NCBI RefSeq assembly: GCF_900114995.1
Contig: NZ_FOUX01000003.1
Location: 744,001-808,000 of the forward strand
Direction: 5' to 3'
From: Chitinophaga sp. YR627
GTDB taxonomy: Bacteria; Bacteroidota; Bacteroidia; Chitinophagales; Chitinophagaceae
Length of the DNA: 64,000 nt
The notes below the pieces were generated by a model. That model saw only the letters and a program-made list of their open reading frames with translations. It was not told the origin of the DNA and did not search any database. Of this stretch, positions 1 to 8,536 are shown piece by piece. The translations under genes were made by a program, and so were the position numbers. How positions within the stretch are numbered: position 1 is the first letter of the stretch; every line of letters begins with the position of its first letter.

Positions 1-2235
1 ACCCGTATCGCACACCTGATGCGCAACGGGGTAGACGCGTTTAATATCCTTTCGCTGACATTTACTAATAAGGCAGCCCGTGAAATGAAGGAACGTGTGG
101 AAAAGATCCTCGGTGGTACAGAAGCACGTAACCTTTACATCGGTACCTTCCACTCCGTGTTTGCCAGATTGCTCAGAGCAGAAGCACACCGGCTCGGTTA
201 CCCCAACGATTTTACCATCTACGATTCTGACGACGCGAAAAGTGTGCTTAAAACCATCATAAACGAGCAGAATCTGGACGATAAGCACTACAAGCCTAAT
301 TTGGTATATAACCGCATTTCCGCGGCTAAAAACAGCCTTATGGGGCCTGAAGAGTATCAGCATGACTATGCGGTACAGCAGGAGGATATGCGCGCCAACA
401 GGCCGATGACCGGCAAGCTGTACGATATGTACGCAAAACGCTGTTTTAAGAACGGCGCTATGGACTTTGATGACCTGCTCTTCAAAATGTACCAGTTGCT
501 GAAAAGCTTCCCCGAAGTACTGCACAAATACCAGCACAAGTTCAAATATATCATGATCGATGAGTACCAGGATACCAACCCGGCTCAGTATGAGATCATC
601 AAACTGCTGGGCGCTGCACACGAAAACATCTGTGTGGTAGGTGACGATGCCCAGAGTATCTATTCCTTCCGTGGTGCAACCATCCAGAACATCCTCCAGT
701 TTGAAAAAGACTATGATGATGCGAAAGTGGTAAAGCTGGAGCAGAACTACCGTTCCACCAAGTCCATCCTGAACGTTGCCAACGAAGTCATTTCCAATAA
801 CAAGGGACAGATCGAAAAGAACCTCTGGACAGATAACGCAGACGGTGAAAAGATCAAGCTGGTACGTACCATGACGGATAATGAGGAAGGTAAGTTCGTG
901 GCAGATACCATTGCAGAGCAGAAACTCCGCAATCACTACGCCAACAGGGACTTCGCTATTCTCTACCGCACGAACGCACAGAGCCGTGCATTTGAAGAAA
1001 ACCTGCGTCGTAAGGCCATTCCATACCGCATCTTCGGTGGTCTGTCCTTCTATCAGCGTAAAGAGATCAAAGACTTTATCGCCTACCTGCGTATTGTGAC
1101 CAATCCACAGGAGGAGGAAAGTCTGAAACGTATCATTAACTACCCTATACGCGGTATTGGTAAAACAACGGTGGACAAATGCACCGTAATTGCCAATGAC
1201 CAGAATATCACTTTCTGGAATGTACTGGAAAGAGCGCGTGAGTTTGGATTCAAGGCGGGTACCCTGGAAGCGATCGAAGGTTTTGTGATCATGATCCGGA
1301 GTTTCCAGGCAATGCTGGGTAAACATAATGCTTATGACATTGCTTTACAGGTGGGTAAGTCTACCAATATTGTAAAGGAACTGTTCAACGATAAAACAAC
1401 CGAGGGCCTGGCCCGCTACGAGAATATCCAGGAGTTGCTGAACTCCATTAAGGAATTCACCGAAACTCCTACAGAAGACGGTGAACTGCTGGAAGCAGAG
1501 AAATCACTGGGTAGCTATCTGCAGCAGATCACATTGCTGACGGATGCCGATAAAGGCAATGATGAAGACAGTGATGTGGTGAAACTGATGACCATCCACG
1601 CGGCAAAAGGACTGGAATTCCCGGTAGTATTCTCCGTAGGGCTGGAGGAAAATCTCTTCCCAAGTGGTCTTTCCATCAATTCCAGAGAAGAACTGGAGGA
1701 GGAGCGCCGTCTGTTCTATGTGGTGATCACCCGTGCGAAATCACGTCTGTTCCTGACCTACGCAAACAGTCGTTATCGCTTCGGACAGCTGGTGAATAAT
1801 GAATCCAGCCGTTTCCTGGAAGAGATGCCGGAAAAATACATTGACCGCAGCTATGCAGGCGGCAGTGGCGTAAACCGTAGTCCGATCAACAATGGTGGCG
1901 GCCTATGGGGCAACAGCGGCGGGGGTAATATGTTTGACCGTATGCAGAAGAAAACGCCGTCATCTCCCCAGCAACCTGCTGGTCCGCGTCCGGCGCCAAG
2001 ACCGATGCAGACGGCGATGCCAAGCACCCACGTGCCGTCTCCTAACTTCACACCGGACGATCCCGCCACAATGGAAGCCGGTATGGAAGTGGAACACCAG
2101 AAGTTCGGTTTCGGTACCATTACCACAATGGACGGCCCGATGAACAACCGGGTGGCAACTGTGAACTTCCCCAAGGCAGGCGGCGAAAAGAAGATCATGC
2201 TGAACTACGCCCGCCTGATGATCGTAAAAAAATAA
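1..2235 (+). CDS. pcrA: ATP-dependent DNA helicase PcrA/UvrD (5' end cut by window)
   Basis: This is a superfamily 1A 3'-5' DNA helicase acting in nucleotide excision repair and removal of stalled replication or recombination complexes. The reading frame is open from base 1, so the true start and the Walker A motif lie to the left of the window. Visible motifs in order are Ia (TFTNKAAREM), II (DEYQD), III (GDDAQSIYSFRGA), IV (QNYRST), V (MTIHAAKGLEFPVV) and VI (FYVVITRAK). A Gly/Pro-rich linker follows, and the last ~50 residues match the Tudor-like PcrA/UvrD C-terminal domain (KFGFGTI). A terminator hairpin lies directly downstream. The family is certain; PcrA versus UvrD naming is a convention. 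Confidence 0.96.
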   Translation, partial: TRIAHLMRNGVDAFNILSLTFTNKAAREMKERVEKILGGTEARNLYIGTFHSVFARLLRAEAHRLGYPNDFTIYDSDDAKSVLKTIINEQNLDDKHYKPNLVYNRISAAKNSLMGPEEYQHDYAVQQEDMRANRPMTGKLYDMYAKRCFKNGAMDFDDLLFKMYQLLKSFPEVLHKYQHKFKYIMIDEYQDTNPAQYEIIKLLGAAHENICVVGDDAQSIYSFRGATIQNILQFEKDYDDAKVVKLEQNYRSTKSILNVANEVISNNKGQIEKNLWTDNADGEKIKLVRTMTDNEEGKFVADTIAEQKLRNHYANRDFAILYRTNAQSRAFEENLRRKAIPYRIFGGLSFYQRKEIKDFIAYLRIVTNPQEEESLKRIINYPIRGIGKTTVDKCTVIANDQNITFWNVLERAREFGFKAGTLEAIEGFVIMIRSFQAMLGKHNAYDIALQVGKSTNIVKELFNDKTTEGLARYENIQELLNSIKEFTETPTEDGELLEAEKSLGSYLQQITLLTDADKGNDEDSDVVKLMTIHAAKGLEFPVVFSVGLEENLFPSGLSINSREELEEERRLFYVVITRAKSRLFLTYANSRYRFGQLVNNESSRFLEEMPEKYIDRSYAGGSGVNRSPINNGGGLWGNSGGGNMFDRMQKKTPSSPQQPAGPRPAPRPMQTAMPSTHVPSPNFTPDDPATMEAGMEVEHQKFGFGTITTMDGPMNNRVATVNFPKAGGEKKIMLNYARLMIVKK

Positions 2236-2250
2236 CTGCACTATAACTGA

Positions 2251-2290
2251 CTGCAAGAGAAGGGGATAACCCGTCTCTTGCAGTTTTTCT
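2251..2290 (+). terminator. Rho-independent terminator after pcrA
   Basis: The arms CTGCAAGAGA (2251-2260) and TCTCTTGCAG (2274-2283) are perfectly complementary and are followed by TTTTTCTTT. It lies 16 bases after the helicase stop and only 17 bases before the recX start, so recX may be partly uncoupled from pcrA. Confidence 0.85.
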
Positions 2291-2299
2291 TTATACAGA

Positions 2300-2761
2300 A
2301 TGATAGCTTCCGCGATACTGAAACTGCGTCACTACTGTGCTTACCAGGAGCGCTGCCACAGCGAGGTGAAAAGCAAATGTTTTGAGCTGGGATTAAGAGG
2401 CGAGGAGGTCGATGAGGCAATTGCCGCCCTGATCTCCGACAACTTCCTGAACGAGGAACGCTTTGCCAAGGCGTTTGCAGGCGGTAAATTCCGTCTGAAG
2501 CAATGGGGCCGTAAGAAGATACAGATGGAGCTGAAGCAGCGGCAGGTATCGGCTTATTGCATCAAAAAAGGGATGGAAGAGATCGACGCAGAGGATTATG
2601 ATAAGACCCTGTATACCCTGGCAGAGAAGAAATACGCTTCCCTGAAAGGGGAGCAGTACCTCAAGAGGAAGTATAAAACGATGCAATATCTCCTGCAAAA
2701 AGGTTATGAACCAGCGTTTATACAGGACGCCATTGAACAAATCGCAAAAGGAGGGGATTAG
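2300..2761 (+). CDS. recX: Regulatory protein RecX
   Basis: RecX binds RecA filaments and limits RecA strand exchange and coprotease activity. The 153-residue protein has the normal RecX length and the helical three-repeat layout. The signature EVDEAIAALISDNFLNEERFA is the usual RecX pattern of a helix, then LxxxxFLNExRFA. The segment GRKKIQMELKQRQV matches the RecX G-x-x-K-I-x-x-x-L-x-x-x-x-V motif. The start ATG is 17 bases after the pcrA terminator. recA is not in the window. Confidence 0.9.
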   Translation: MIASAILKLRHYCAYQERCHSEVKSKCFELGLRGEEVDEAIAALISDNFLNEERFAKAFAGGKFRLKQWGRKKIQMELKQRQVSAYCIKKGMEEIDAEDYDKTLYTLAEKKYASLKGEQYLKRKYKTMQYLLQKGYEPAFIQDAIEQIAKGGD

Positions 2762-2951
2762 TTCGCTGATAATTTTCATACTTTTTAAACGAAGTCATCG
2801 TAATTTGCAAATCATAATTTGCAAATTTTAATTAGGAATTAAAGCATTAAGAATTAAGAATTGTGCAGGAATTGCCGTGTATTCTTCTGAAAATTAATCC
2901 AGGTGAAAGATTCCTAATTTTTACTTCTTAATTGTTAATTCTTAATTGGCT
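2762..2951. repeat. AT-rich spacer with direct repeats and AATTAAGAATT units
   Basis: The 12-mer TAATTTGCAAAT occurs at 2801-2812 and again at 2815-2826. After it comes an AATTAAGAATTAAGAATT-type run (about 2831-2863), and a roughly complementary TTCTTAATTG...TTCTTAATTG stretch precedes the next gene (about 2925-2948). A related GGAATTAAGAATTG string lies at about 7002, after the GT39 gene. No gene is visible. Confidence 0.5.
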
Positions 2952-3746
2952 ATGTCAGATCTGAAAGTAACGCTCATACAGACTAACCTGAACTGGGAAA
3001 ATATTGACGAGAATCTTCGCATGTTCGACGAAAAGATCGATTCGATCAAGGAAAGAACCGAAGTAGTGGTGCTGCCGGAAATGTTCAGCACAGGCTTTAG
3101 TATGGCGCCTGAAAGACTGGCACAAAAAATGGACGGTTCTGCGGTACAGTGGATGAAGCAAAAGGCTGCCGAAAAGAACATTATTCTGACCGGAAGTCTG
3201 ATCATTGAAGAGGATGGCCAGTACTGGAACCGCCTGATCTGGATGCAGCCTAACGGTGTTTTCGGCACTTATGATAAACGTCACCTGTTTGGTTTCGGAG
3301 GTGAGCATGAGCATTACCAGGCGGGCGATAAACGCCTGATCGCCTCTGTAAAAGGATGGAAAGTGTGTCTGACAGTATGTTATGATCTGCGTTTCCCGGT
3401 ATGGTCCAGGAATGCGATTTCCCCTGAAACAGGCGAACCTGCATATGATGTGCTGATCAATGTGGCTAACTGGCCAGAGCGCAGAAGTACTCCATGGAAA
3501 ACACTGATTCATGCACGTGCCATTGAAAATCAATGTTATGCGATCGGTGTGAACAGGGTAGGTAACGATGGTAATGACATCTATCACAGCGGTGATTCCA
3601 GCCTGATCGACCCACTGGGTGAGATCATCTACAGGAAATCACATGAAGAGGACGTCTTTACCACTACGCTTGAACGCTCCCGCCTGGATGAGGTGAGAAG
3701 TAAATTTCCTTTCCTGAAGGATGCAGATAAATTCCAGGTTTTTTAA
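2952..3746 (+). CDS. Omega-amidase-type nitrilase-family amidohydrolase
   Basis: This is a carbon-nitrogen hydrolase of the omega-amidase/YafV type. Known relatives hydrolyse alpha-ketoglutaramate or alpha-ketosuccinamate, a side product of glutamine or asparagine transamination and of methionine salvage. The Glu-Lys-Cys triad is visible as E43 (LPEMF), K109 (YDKRH) and C143 (CYDLRFP), and the length of 264 residues is typical. The ATG at 2952 is preferred; a TTG two codons upstream is also in frame. The stop TAA shares a base with the start of the next gene, so the two are translationally coupled. The substrate is inferred from the family only. Confidence 0.88.
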   Translation: MSDLKVTLIQTNLNWENIDENLRMFDEKIDSIKERTEVVVLPEMFSTGFSMAPERLAQKMDGSAVQWMKQKAAEKNIILTGSLIIEEDGQYWNRLIWMQPNGVFGTYDKRHLFGFGGEHEHYQAGDKRLIASVKGWKVCLTVCYDLRFPVWSRNAISPETGEPAYDVLINVANWPERRSTPWKTLIHARAIENQCYAIGVNRVGNDGNDIYHSGDSSLIDPLGEIIYRKSHEEDVFTTTLERSRLDEVRSKFPFLKDADKFQVF

Positions 3747-4129
3747 TGTTAAAAGGTCTACACCATATAGCAATCATTTGCTCTGATTATGAAAAGAGCA
3801 AGCGTTTTTATACAGAAGTACTCGGTCTCAGGATCATCCGCGAAGTATACCGGCTGGAACGCCGGTCATACAAGCTGGACCTGGCATTAAACGAGTATTA
3901 TGTGATTGAATTGTTTTCGTTTCCCGATCCGCCGCAAAGGGTCAGCGGACCAGAAGCAGCAGGATTAAGACACCTGGCCTTCGCTGTAGACGACCTGGAT
4001 AAGGCGGTAGCACATCTTAAAACGTACAATGTAACTCCCGAGCCTGTACGTATCGATCCCTACACTGGCAGACGGTTTACCTTTTTTACCGACCCTGACG
4101 GATTACCTCTGGAATTATATGAAGCGTAA
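3746..4129 (+). CDS. VOC-family (glyoxalase-like) metalloprotein, YaeR type
   Basis: This is a small vicinal-oxygen-chelate protein of 127 residues. The two beta-alpha-beta-beta-beta modules carry candidate metal ligands: His in GLHHIAI, Glu in YVIELF, His in LRHLAF and Glu in LELYE. The segment FYTEVLGLRIIRE is typical of the YaeR/SMU.1112c subgroup, whose reaction is not established. The start ATG overlaps the stop of the amidase by one base. The two may form a small metabolite-repair pair, but that is inference from gene order. Confidence 0.85.
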   Translation: MLKGLHHIAIICSDYEKSKRFYTEVLGLRIIREVYRLERRSYKLDLALNEYYVIELFSFPDPPQRVSGPEAAGLRHLAFAVDDLDKAVAHLKTYNVTPEPVRIDPYTGRRFTFFTDPDGLPLELYEA

Positions 4130-4156
4130 CCGACAGTCATAAGCATGCCAGCTGGT

Positions 4157-4200
4157 ATTGACTATGGCTGTTATCTATAGATAATTAAAACATAGTCAAT
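4157..4200 (+). promoter_or_regulatory. Inverted repeat covering the nagA start codon
   Basis: ATTGACTATG (4157-4166) and CATAGTCAAT (4191-4200) are perfect 10-base complements. The right arm contains the first two bases of the nagA ATG. Between them lies a second perfect palindrome, TTATCTATAGATAA (4171-4184). This could be a repressor operator or an mRNA hairpin that hides the start codon. No Shine-Dalgarno-like sequence is apparent in the loop. Confidence 0.5.
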
Positions 4201-5305
4201 GCTTAGGGCTTACATTAACACCCGGATCTTCACAGGAGACTTATGGCTTGACGGCTATGCCGTACTCACAGAAAATGGCCGCATTCAGCATGTACTGCCA
4301 CAGGCGCAGGTACCTGAAAACGCCGAATTGACCGACCTGAAAGGCGATATTCTGGCCCCCGCATTTATTGATCTTCAGATCTATGGAGGTAATGGGAAGC
4401 TGTTTCCCTTAACGCCTGATACGGCCACTTTAAAGGCCACATACGAGTATTGTCAGTCAGGTGGGGCCGCTTATTTCATGCCTACTATTCCCACCCACTC
4501 TTCCGAAGTGATCAGCAAATCCATAGAAGCTGTCCGCCAATACTGGCAGGAAGGTGGCCAGGGTGTACTGGGTTTACACCTGGAAGGCCCGTTCATCAAT
4601 GCTGAAAAGAAAGGTGCACACCTTCCGCAATATATCAAACGTCCCTCCGCAGCCGATATTGATCAGTTACTGCAACAGGGGGAAGGCATTATTAAAATGA
4701 TGACACTGGCCCCTGAATGTGTAGACGCTGAGCTGATAAAGCGATTACAGGACGCCGGGATACTGGTCTCTGCCGGCCACAGTAATGCAGACTATAACAC
4801 CGCTTACCAGTCATTTGAAAACGGTATTACCACCACCACGCATCTCTTCAATGCGATGTCTCCTTTCCAGCACCGGGCTCCTGGTCTGGTGGGGGCTATC
4901 TATGACCATCCCACCGTACACGCCAGTATTGTTCCCGATGGTATCCACGTGGATTTTGCCGCGCTACGTGTCAGCAAGAAGATCATGGGAGAAAGACTCT
5001 TCCTGATCACAGATGCTGTCGTAGCTACGAATGAAGGGGATTATATCTATGTGGAAGAAACAGACCGTTATAATAACGCCCAGGGTGTACTGGCCGGCTC
5101 AAAGCTGACCATGCACAAAGGTGTGCAGAACTGTATTAAAACCGCCTGTATACTACCGGAAGAGGCTTTACGTATGGCATCCCTGTACCCGGCTACTGTG
5201 GCAGGACGTGCAGATGAACTGGGTAAAATAGCCCCTGGATATACATCCGCCATGGTTGTGCTGGATACGAACTGGGGCTTCAAACAGTTAATTGGGTTAT
5301 CTTAG
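4199..5305 (+). CDS. nagA: N-acetylglucosamine-6-phosphate deacetylase
   Basis: NagA removes the acetyl group from GlcNAc-6-phosphate, giving glucosamine-6-phosphate, in chitin or peptidoglycan amino-sugar use. The 368-residue protein has the amidohydrolase TIM-barrel motifs of the family: HLEGPFI (metal-binding Glu), SAGHSNADY, HLFNAMSPFQHRAPG and the catalytic Asp in LITDAV. The N-terminal strand region APAFIDLQIYGG corresponds to the usual PGFIDxQxNGG. No nagB or sugar transporter is adjacent. The next gene, a GT39 glycosyltransferase, begins 21 bases downstream. An inverted repeat overlaps the start codon. Confidence 0.94.
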   Translation: MLRAYINTRIFTGDLWLDGYAVLTENGRIQHVLPQAQVPENAELTDLKGDILAPAFIDLQIYGGNGKLFPLTPDTATLKATYEYCQSGGAAYFMPTIPTHSSEVISKSIEAVRQYWQEGGQGVLGLHLEGPFINAEKKGAHLPQYIKRPSAADIDQLLQQGEGIIKMMTLAPECVDAELIKRLQDAGILVSAGHSNADYNTAYQSFENGITTTTHLFNAMSPFQHRAPGLVGAIYDHPTVHASIVPDGIHVDFAALRVSKKIMGERLFLITDAVVATNEGDYIYVEETDRYNNAQGVLAGSKLTMHKGVQNCIKTACILPEEALRMASLYPATVAGRADELGKIAPGYTSAMVVLDTNWGFKQLIGLS

Positions 5306-5326
5306 CGGTTTCAACCTGTAATACGC

Positions 5327-7000
5327 ATGGCCATCGCAGCATACTTTAAGAAGAACCAGTACAAGAACCTTTTCCTCCTGATATGGCTGTTACTGGCCCT
5401 GTTCCAGGCCGGATTTACAGAACTGATGGATGACGAGGCCTACTATTGGGTATACTCCCGTCACCTGGACTGGGGTTACTTCGATCATCCGCCGATGGTG
5501 GCGTTGCTGATCAAAATGGGATATGGCCTGTTCCATAATGAATTTGGCGTGCGCTTAGGGATGGTTATTCTTAACCTGTTAACGCTGATCATAACGGATA
5601 AACTGATACCCCGCAGGGATAACAAACTGTTTTACCTGTTGCTTTGTCTCATGGGAGCCATGCAGCTGGGTGGTATACTGGCCGTTCCTGATATTCCGCT
5701 GATCTTTTTTACGTCTCTCTTCTTCCTGGTATACCGCAATTTCCTGGAGCAGCAAAGCTGGAAGAATACGTTATTGCTGGCCCTGAGTATGGCGTTGATG
5801 TTTTACAGTAAATACCATGGCATTCTGATTGTCGGCTTTACGCTGATCTCTAATCTGAACCTGCTGCGTGTATTTAAATTCTATGTAGCCTGCATCGTTA
5901 CGACCATCCTTTTCATGCCGCATCTTTACTGGCAGTATGCACACAATTTCCCGTCATTGCAATACCATCTGGTAGAACGTAATGCCAGCAGTTATAGTGT
6001 TGACTATACTATAGAGTACATACTCGGACAGCTTATGTTATTTGGTCCTGTAGCGGGTTGGCTGGTGCTGTATTACGCGTTTGTGTGTCCGATACAGAGC
6101 GCTTTTGAAAGAGCGCTTAAGTTCAGCGTGATCGGTGTACTGGCATTTTTCCTGCTTAGTACTTTTAAAGGAAGGGTGGAAACCAACTGGACAGTGATGC
6201 TGTTTACACCGACGATGATACTGGCACATCAGACCGTACGCAGGAAACGTTCCCTGAAATGGTCTCTGCGTATCATGCCTTATCTCGCTATCGTTACGCT
6301 TTTCCTTGTGATGGTCACCAGGGTGTATATGGTATGGGACTTCCTGCCGGAAGTAACGATCCGTCCGGAGATCCATCATAACAAGCCCTGGGCGGAAGAA
6401 ATGAAAAAACATGCTGCCGGCAGACCGGTCGTATTCATCAACAGTTATCAGTGGCCATCCAAGTATATGTTCTATAGTGGCGAACTGGCGTATGTCATCA
6501 ATAACCGTTATAACCGCCGTAATCAGTACAACTACTGGGATACGGAGAAACAGTTGTGGGGCAAGCCGGCTATGATCACCTTTACGCCTGATAATAAATT
6601 GCCGTTTTCAGAGAGCTTTAATACCGTAAAAGGTCCCTGGAATGCCTATAGCGCTGATCCGTATTATTCCTATTCCCTGATCACACTGGAACCTGCTATG
6701 AAAAAGGTGAAAGTCAAAAGGGGAGAGCGGATGCCTTTTATCCTGCATCTGAAGAACGGTTATAATCAGCCGGTACCGGTTGATAAAGCGAATGAGGCTG
6801 TAGTAGGGTATGCGTTCCTGGAAGCACAGGCGGGTGTGAAATCAGATCTCGCTGTCAGCAGGGCAATAGAAAGGCGGTTGATACGTATGGAGGTGATTAT
6901 GCCAGATGCACCAGGTACATACCATCTGAAGTTTTGCGTGTTTTCAGGCATATTGCCGCCGACGCATAATAGTCAGACGGTGATCGTGGAAGTCAATTAG
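5327..7000 (+). CDS. GT39/PMT-type membrane glycosyltransferase
   Basis: This is a multi-spanning glycosyltransferase of 557 residues that would use a polyprenyl-phosphate sugar donor on the periplasmic side of the inner membrane. The first loop carries the acidic signature MDDEAYYWVYSRHLDWGYFDHPP, typical of ArnT/PMT_2 proteins. About ten hydrophobic segments span roughly residues 10-350. The C-terminal ~200 residues are soluble and end in a beta-rich region. The acceptor cannot be told from sequence. It follows nagA by 21 bases, so co-transcription is likely, and a strong hairpin follows it. Confidence 0.85.
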   Translation: MAIAAYFKKNQYKNLFLLIWLLLALFQAGFTELMDDEAYYWVYSRHLDWGYFDHPPMVALLIKMGYGLFHNEFGVRLGMVILNLLTLIITDKLIPRRDNKLFYLLLCLMGAMQLGGILAVPDIPLIFFTSLFFLVYRNFLEQQSWKNTLLLALSMALMFYSKYHGILIVGFTLISNLNLLRVFKFYVACIVTTILFMPHLYWQYAHNFPSLQYHLVERNASSYSVDYTIEYILGQLMLFGPVAGWLVLYYAFVCPIQSAFERALKFSVIGVLAFFLLSTFKGRVETNWTVMLFTPTMILAHQTVRRKRSLKWSLRIMPYLAIVTLFLVMVTRVYMVWDFLPEVTIRPEIHHNKPWAEEMKKHAAGRPVVFINSYQWPSKYMFYSGELAYVINNRYNRRNQYNYWDTEKQLWGKPAMITFTPDNKLPFSESFNTVKGPWNAYSADPYYSYSLITLEPAMKKVKVKRGERMPFILHLKNGYNQPVPVDKANEAVVGYAFLEAQAGVKSDLAVSRAIERRLIRMEVIMPDAPGTYHLKFCVFSGILPPTHNSQTVIVEVN

Positions 7001-7078
7001 GAATTAAGAATTGAATGCAGCGGAGATTGATGACGAGGTTTTAAGGGGATGTGTTGATAAATTAATTGTTTTTATATA

Positions 7079-7124
7079 CAAAGTAAAAGGCGTCCTACCT
7101 TATGGTGGGACGCCTTTTACTTTG
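7079..7124. terminator. Bidirectional terminator between GT39 gene and cytochrome operon
   Basis: CAAAGTAAAAGGCGTCC (7079-7095) pairs perfectly with 7108-7124, and pairing continues inward to a TTAT loop. The arms give T-rich 3' sides on both strands. It lies between the convergent GT39 gene (plus) and the di-heme gene (minus). Its AAGGCGTCC/GGACGCCTT core recurs in the hairpin at 24569-24612. Confidence 0.85.
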
Positions 7125-7133
7125 TGGGATGTT

Positions 7134-8513
7134 TTATAGTGATTTTAAGAAGCGAACGAGATATCCCCGTTCTTCTTTTGTCAGTGATGTAAACTGTTGC
7201 TTACTTCTTTCCGCTTCACCGCCATGCCAGAGTACGGCTTCCTCCAGTGTACGCGCACGTCCGTCGTGAAGATAGAACGGCGTACCGTTGGTTTTTTCGA
7301 ACAGTCCTACACCCCAGAGTGCAGGTGTTTTCCATTCATTTCCGGTAGCCTTATAGTCTGGTCGTCCGTCAGCAAGTGCCTCGCCCATATCATGCAGCAG
7401 GAGGTCTGTATAAGGGTGTATGCGCTGATGACTGAGCATCGGATAACGTACATCAACGCCTGTTTGTATAGTCGGTTTATGACAGCCGACACAGTTCAGT
7501 TGTGTAAACAGTTTTTCTCCTGCCATTACCTGCGGATCGGTGGTACTTCTTCTGGCGGGTACCGCCAATGTCAGCAGGTAGAAGTTAACCGCATTCAGGA
7601 GCGTATCCGGTAATTCAGGATCGTCTTTGAGATTGTCCAGCTGGGATTGACCAAAAGCACTTTCCTGTGGGAATACGCTGCTGGTCACACCCATATCCTG
7701 TTGATAGGCCGCCGCTGCCTGTGTAAGTATAGTGGCAGTATTCGCTTTCATCCCAAATCTACCCAGCATCATCGTTTTATTGACAGCATCGAATACATAG
7801 TTGGCCCTGCCGCTGATACCATCGTCATCGGCGTCATTCTCATCTGCAAAAGAAAGAATGGTCGATTCAGGAATACCCTGTAGTAATCCTAAACCAAAGA
7901 AAGGCGGCGCCATGCGTACGGATGTCATCAGGTTAGATGGCAGCGGCAGATATGGATTGATAATCCGGTAAGTTGGTTTGCGCAGCGATACTACATTTCC
8001 ATCAGGATAAGTGAATACCTGTTCTGTGTAGGTAATGTTTACGGAGGCTTCTGCTACTTTACCAAAGGTAGCCAGATCCTGTAACTGTAAGCCGTAGCCA
8101 GGTACTGCCACCGGACCGCCATGTTCGTCAGTACCCGGAATACTCAGGCGCATCAGCATGGAAGAGGTCACTGTACCTGTAGTCGGACTTCCTTTACCAT
8201 CGTTGTGATGACAGCTGGTGCAACTAACGTTGTTGAAGATAGGACCGAGGCCGCTGTTGATAATAGCGGGCGCGGTTACAAAGGTCTGGTCAACACTTTT
8301 ATCACCCAGTCCATGAATGTGCTGATCATATTCGCTCAATCCATCTACCATATTACCGAAAGCTTTACTGGTTTCGTCAAATACGGTAGCGGCGCCTCCG
8401 CTAAGGCGGGGATCATATGCATCGTCACTAAAAGCAGACGGCTTGGTGCACATCATCAGTAATGACGGGCACGCAAGCAGTGCTGCAATAATATAAGTCT
8501 TCCTTATCAGCAT
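7134..8513 (-). CDS. Di-heme c-type cytochrome lipoprotein (DUF1111, thiol-oxidoreductase-like)
   Basis: This is a di-heme oxidoreductase-family protein of 459 residues, placed in the envelope. An N-terminal signal with lipobox-like LLMMC (Cys22) suggests a lipoprotein. Two c-heme sites are visible: CTSCH (C98, C101, H102) and CVGCH (C340, C343, H344). The spacing of two distant CxxCH sites fits the DUF1111 family, distantly related to MauG/cytochrome c peroxidases. It is the last gene of a minus-strand operon, 23 bases after the imelysin gene. Imelysin genes are often found with such cytochromes. A role in iron or redox handling is inferred; the reaction is unknown. Confidence 0.88.
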   Translation of the reverse strand: MLIRKTYIIAALLACPSLLMMCTKPSAFSDDAYDPRLSGGAATVFDETSKAFGNMVDGLSEYDQHIHGLGDKSVDQTFVTAPAIINSGLGPIFNNVSCTSCHHNDGKGSPTTGTVTSSMLMRLSIPGTDEHGGPVAVPGYGLQLQDLATFGKVAEASVNITYTEQVFTYPDGNVVSLRKPTYRIINPYLPLPSNLMTSVRMAPPFFGLGLLQGIPESTILSFADENDADDDGISGRANYVFDAVNKTMMLGRFGMKANTATILTQAAAAYQQDMGVTSSVFPQESAFGQSQLDNLKDDPELPDTLLNAVNFYLLTLAVPARRSTTDPQVMAGEKLFTQLNCVGCHKPTIQTGVDVRYPMLSHQRIHPYTDLLLHDMGEALADGRPDYKATGNEWKTPALWGVGLFEKTNGTPFYLHDGRARTLEEAVLWHGGEAERSKQQFTSLTKEERGYLVRFLKSL

Positions 8514-8536
8514 TTGTGCTTAGTTATTGATGTAAG

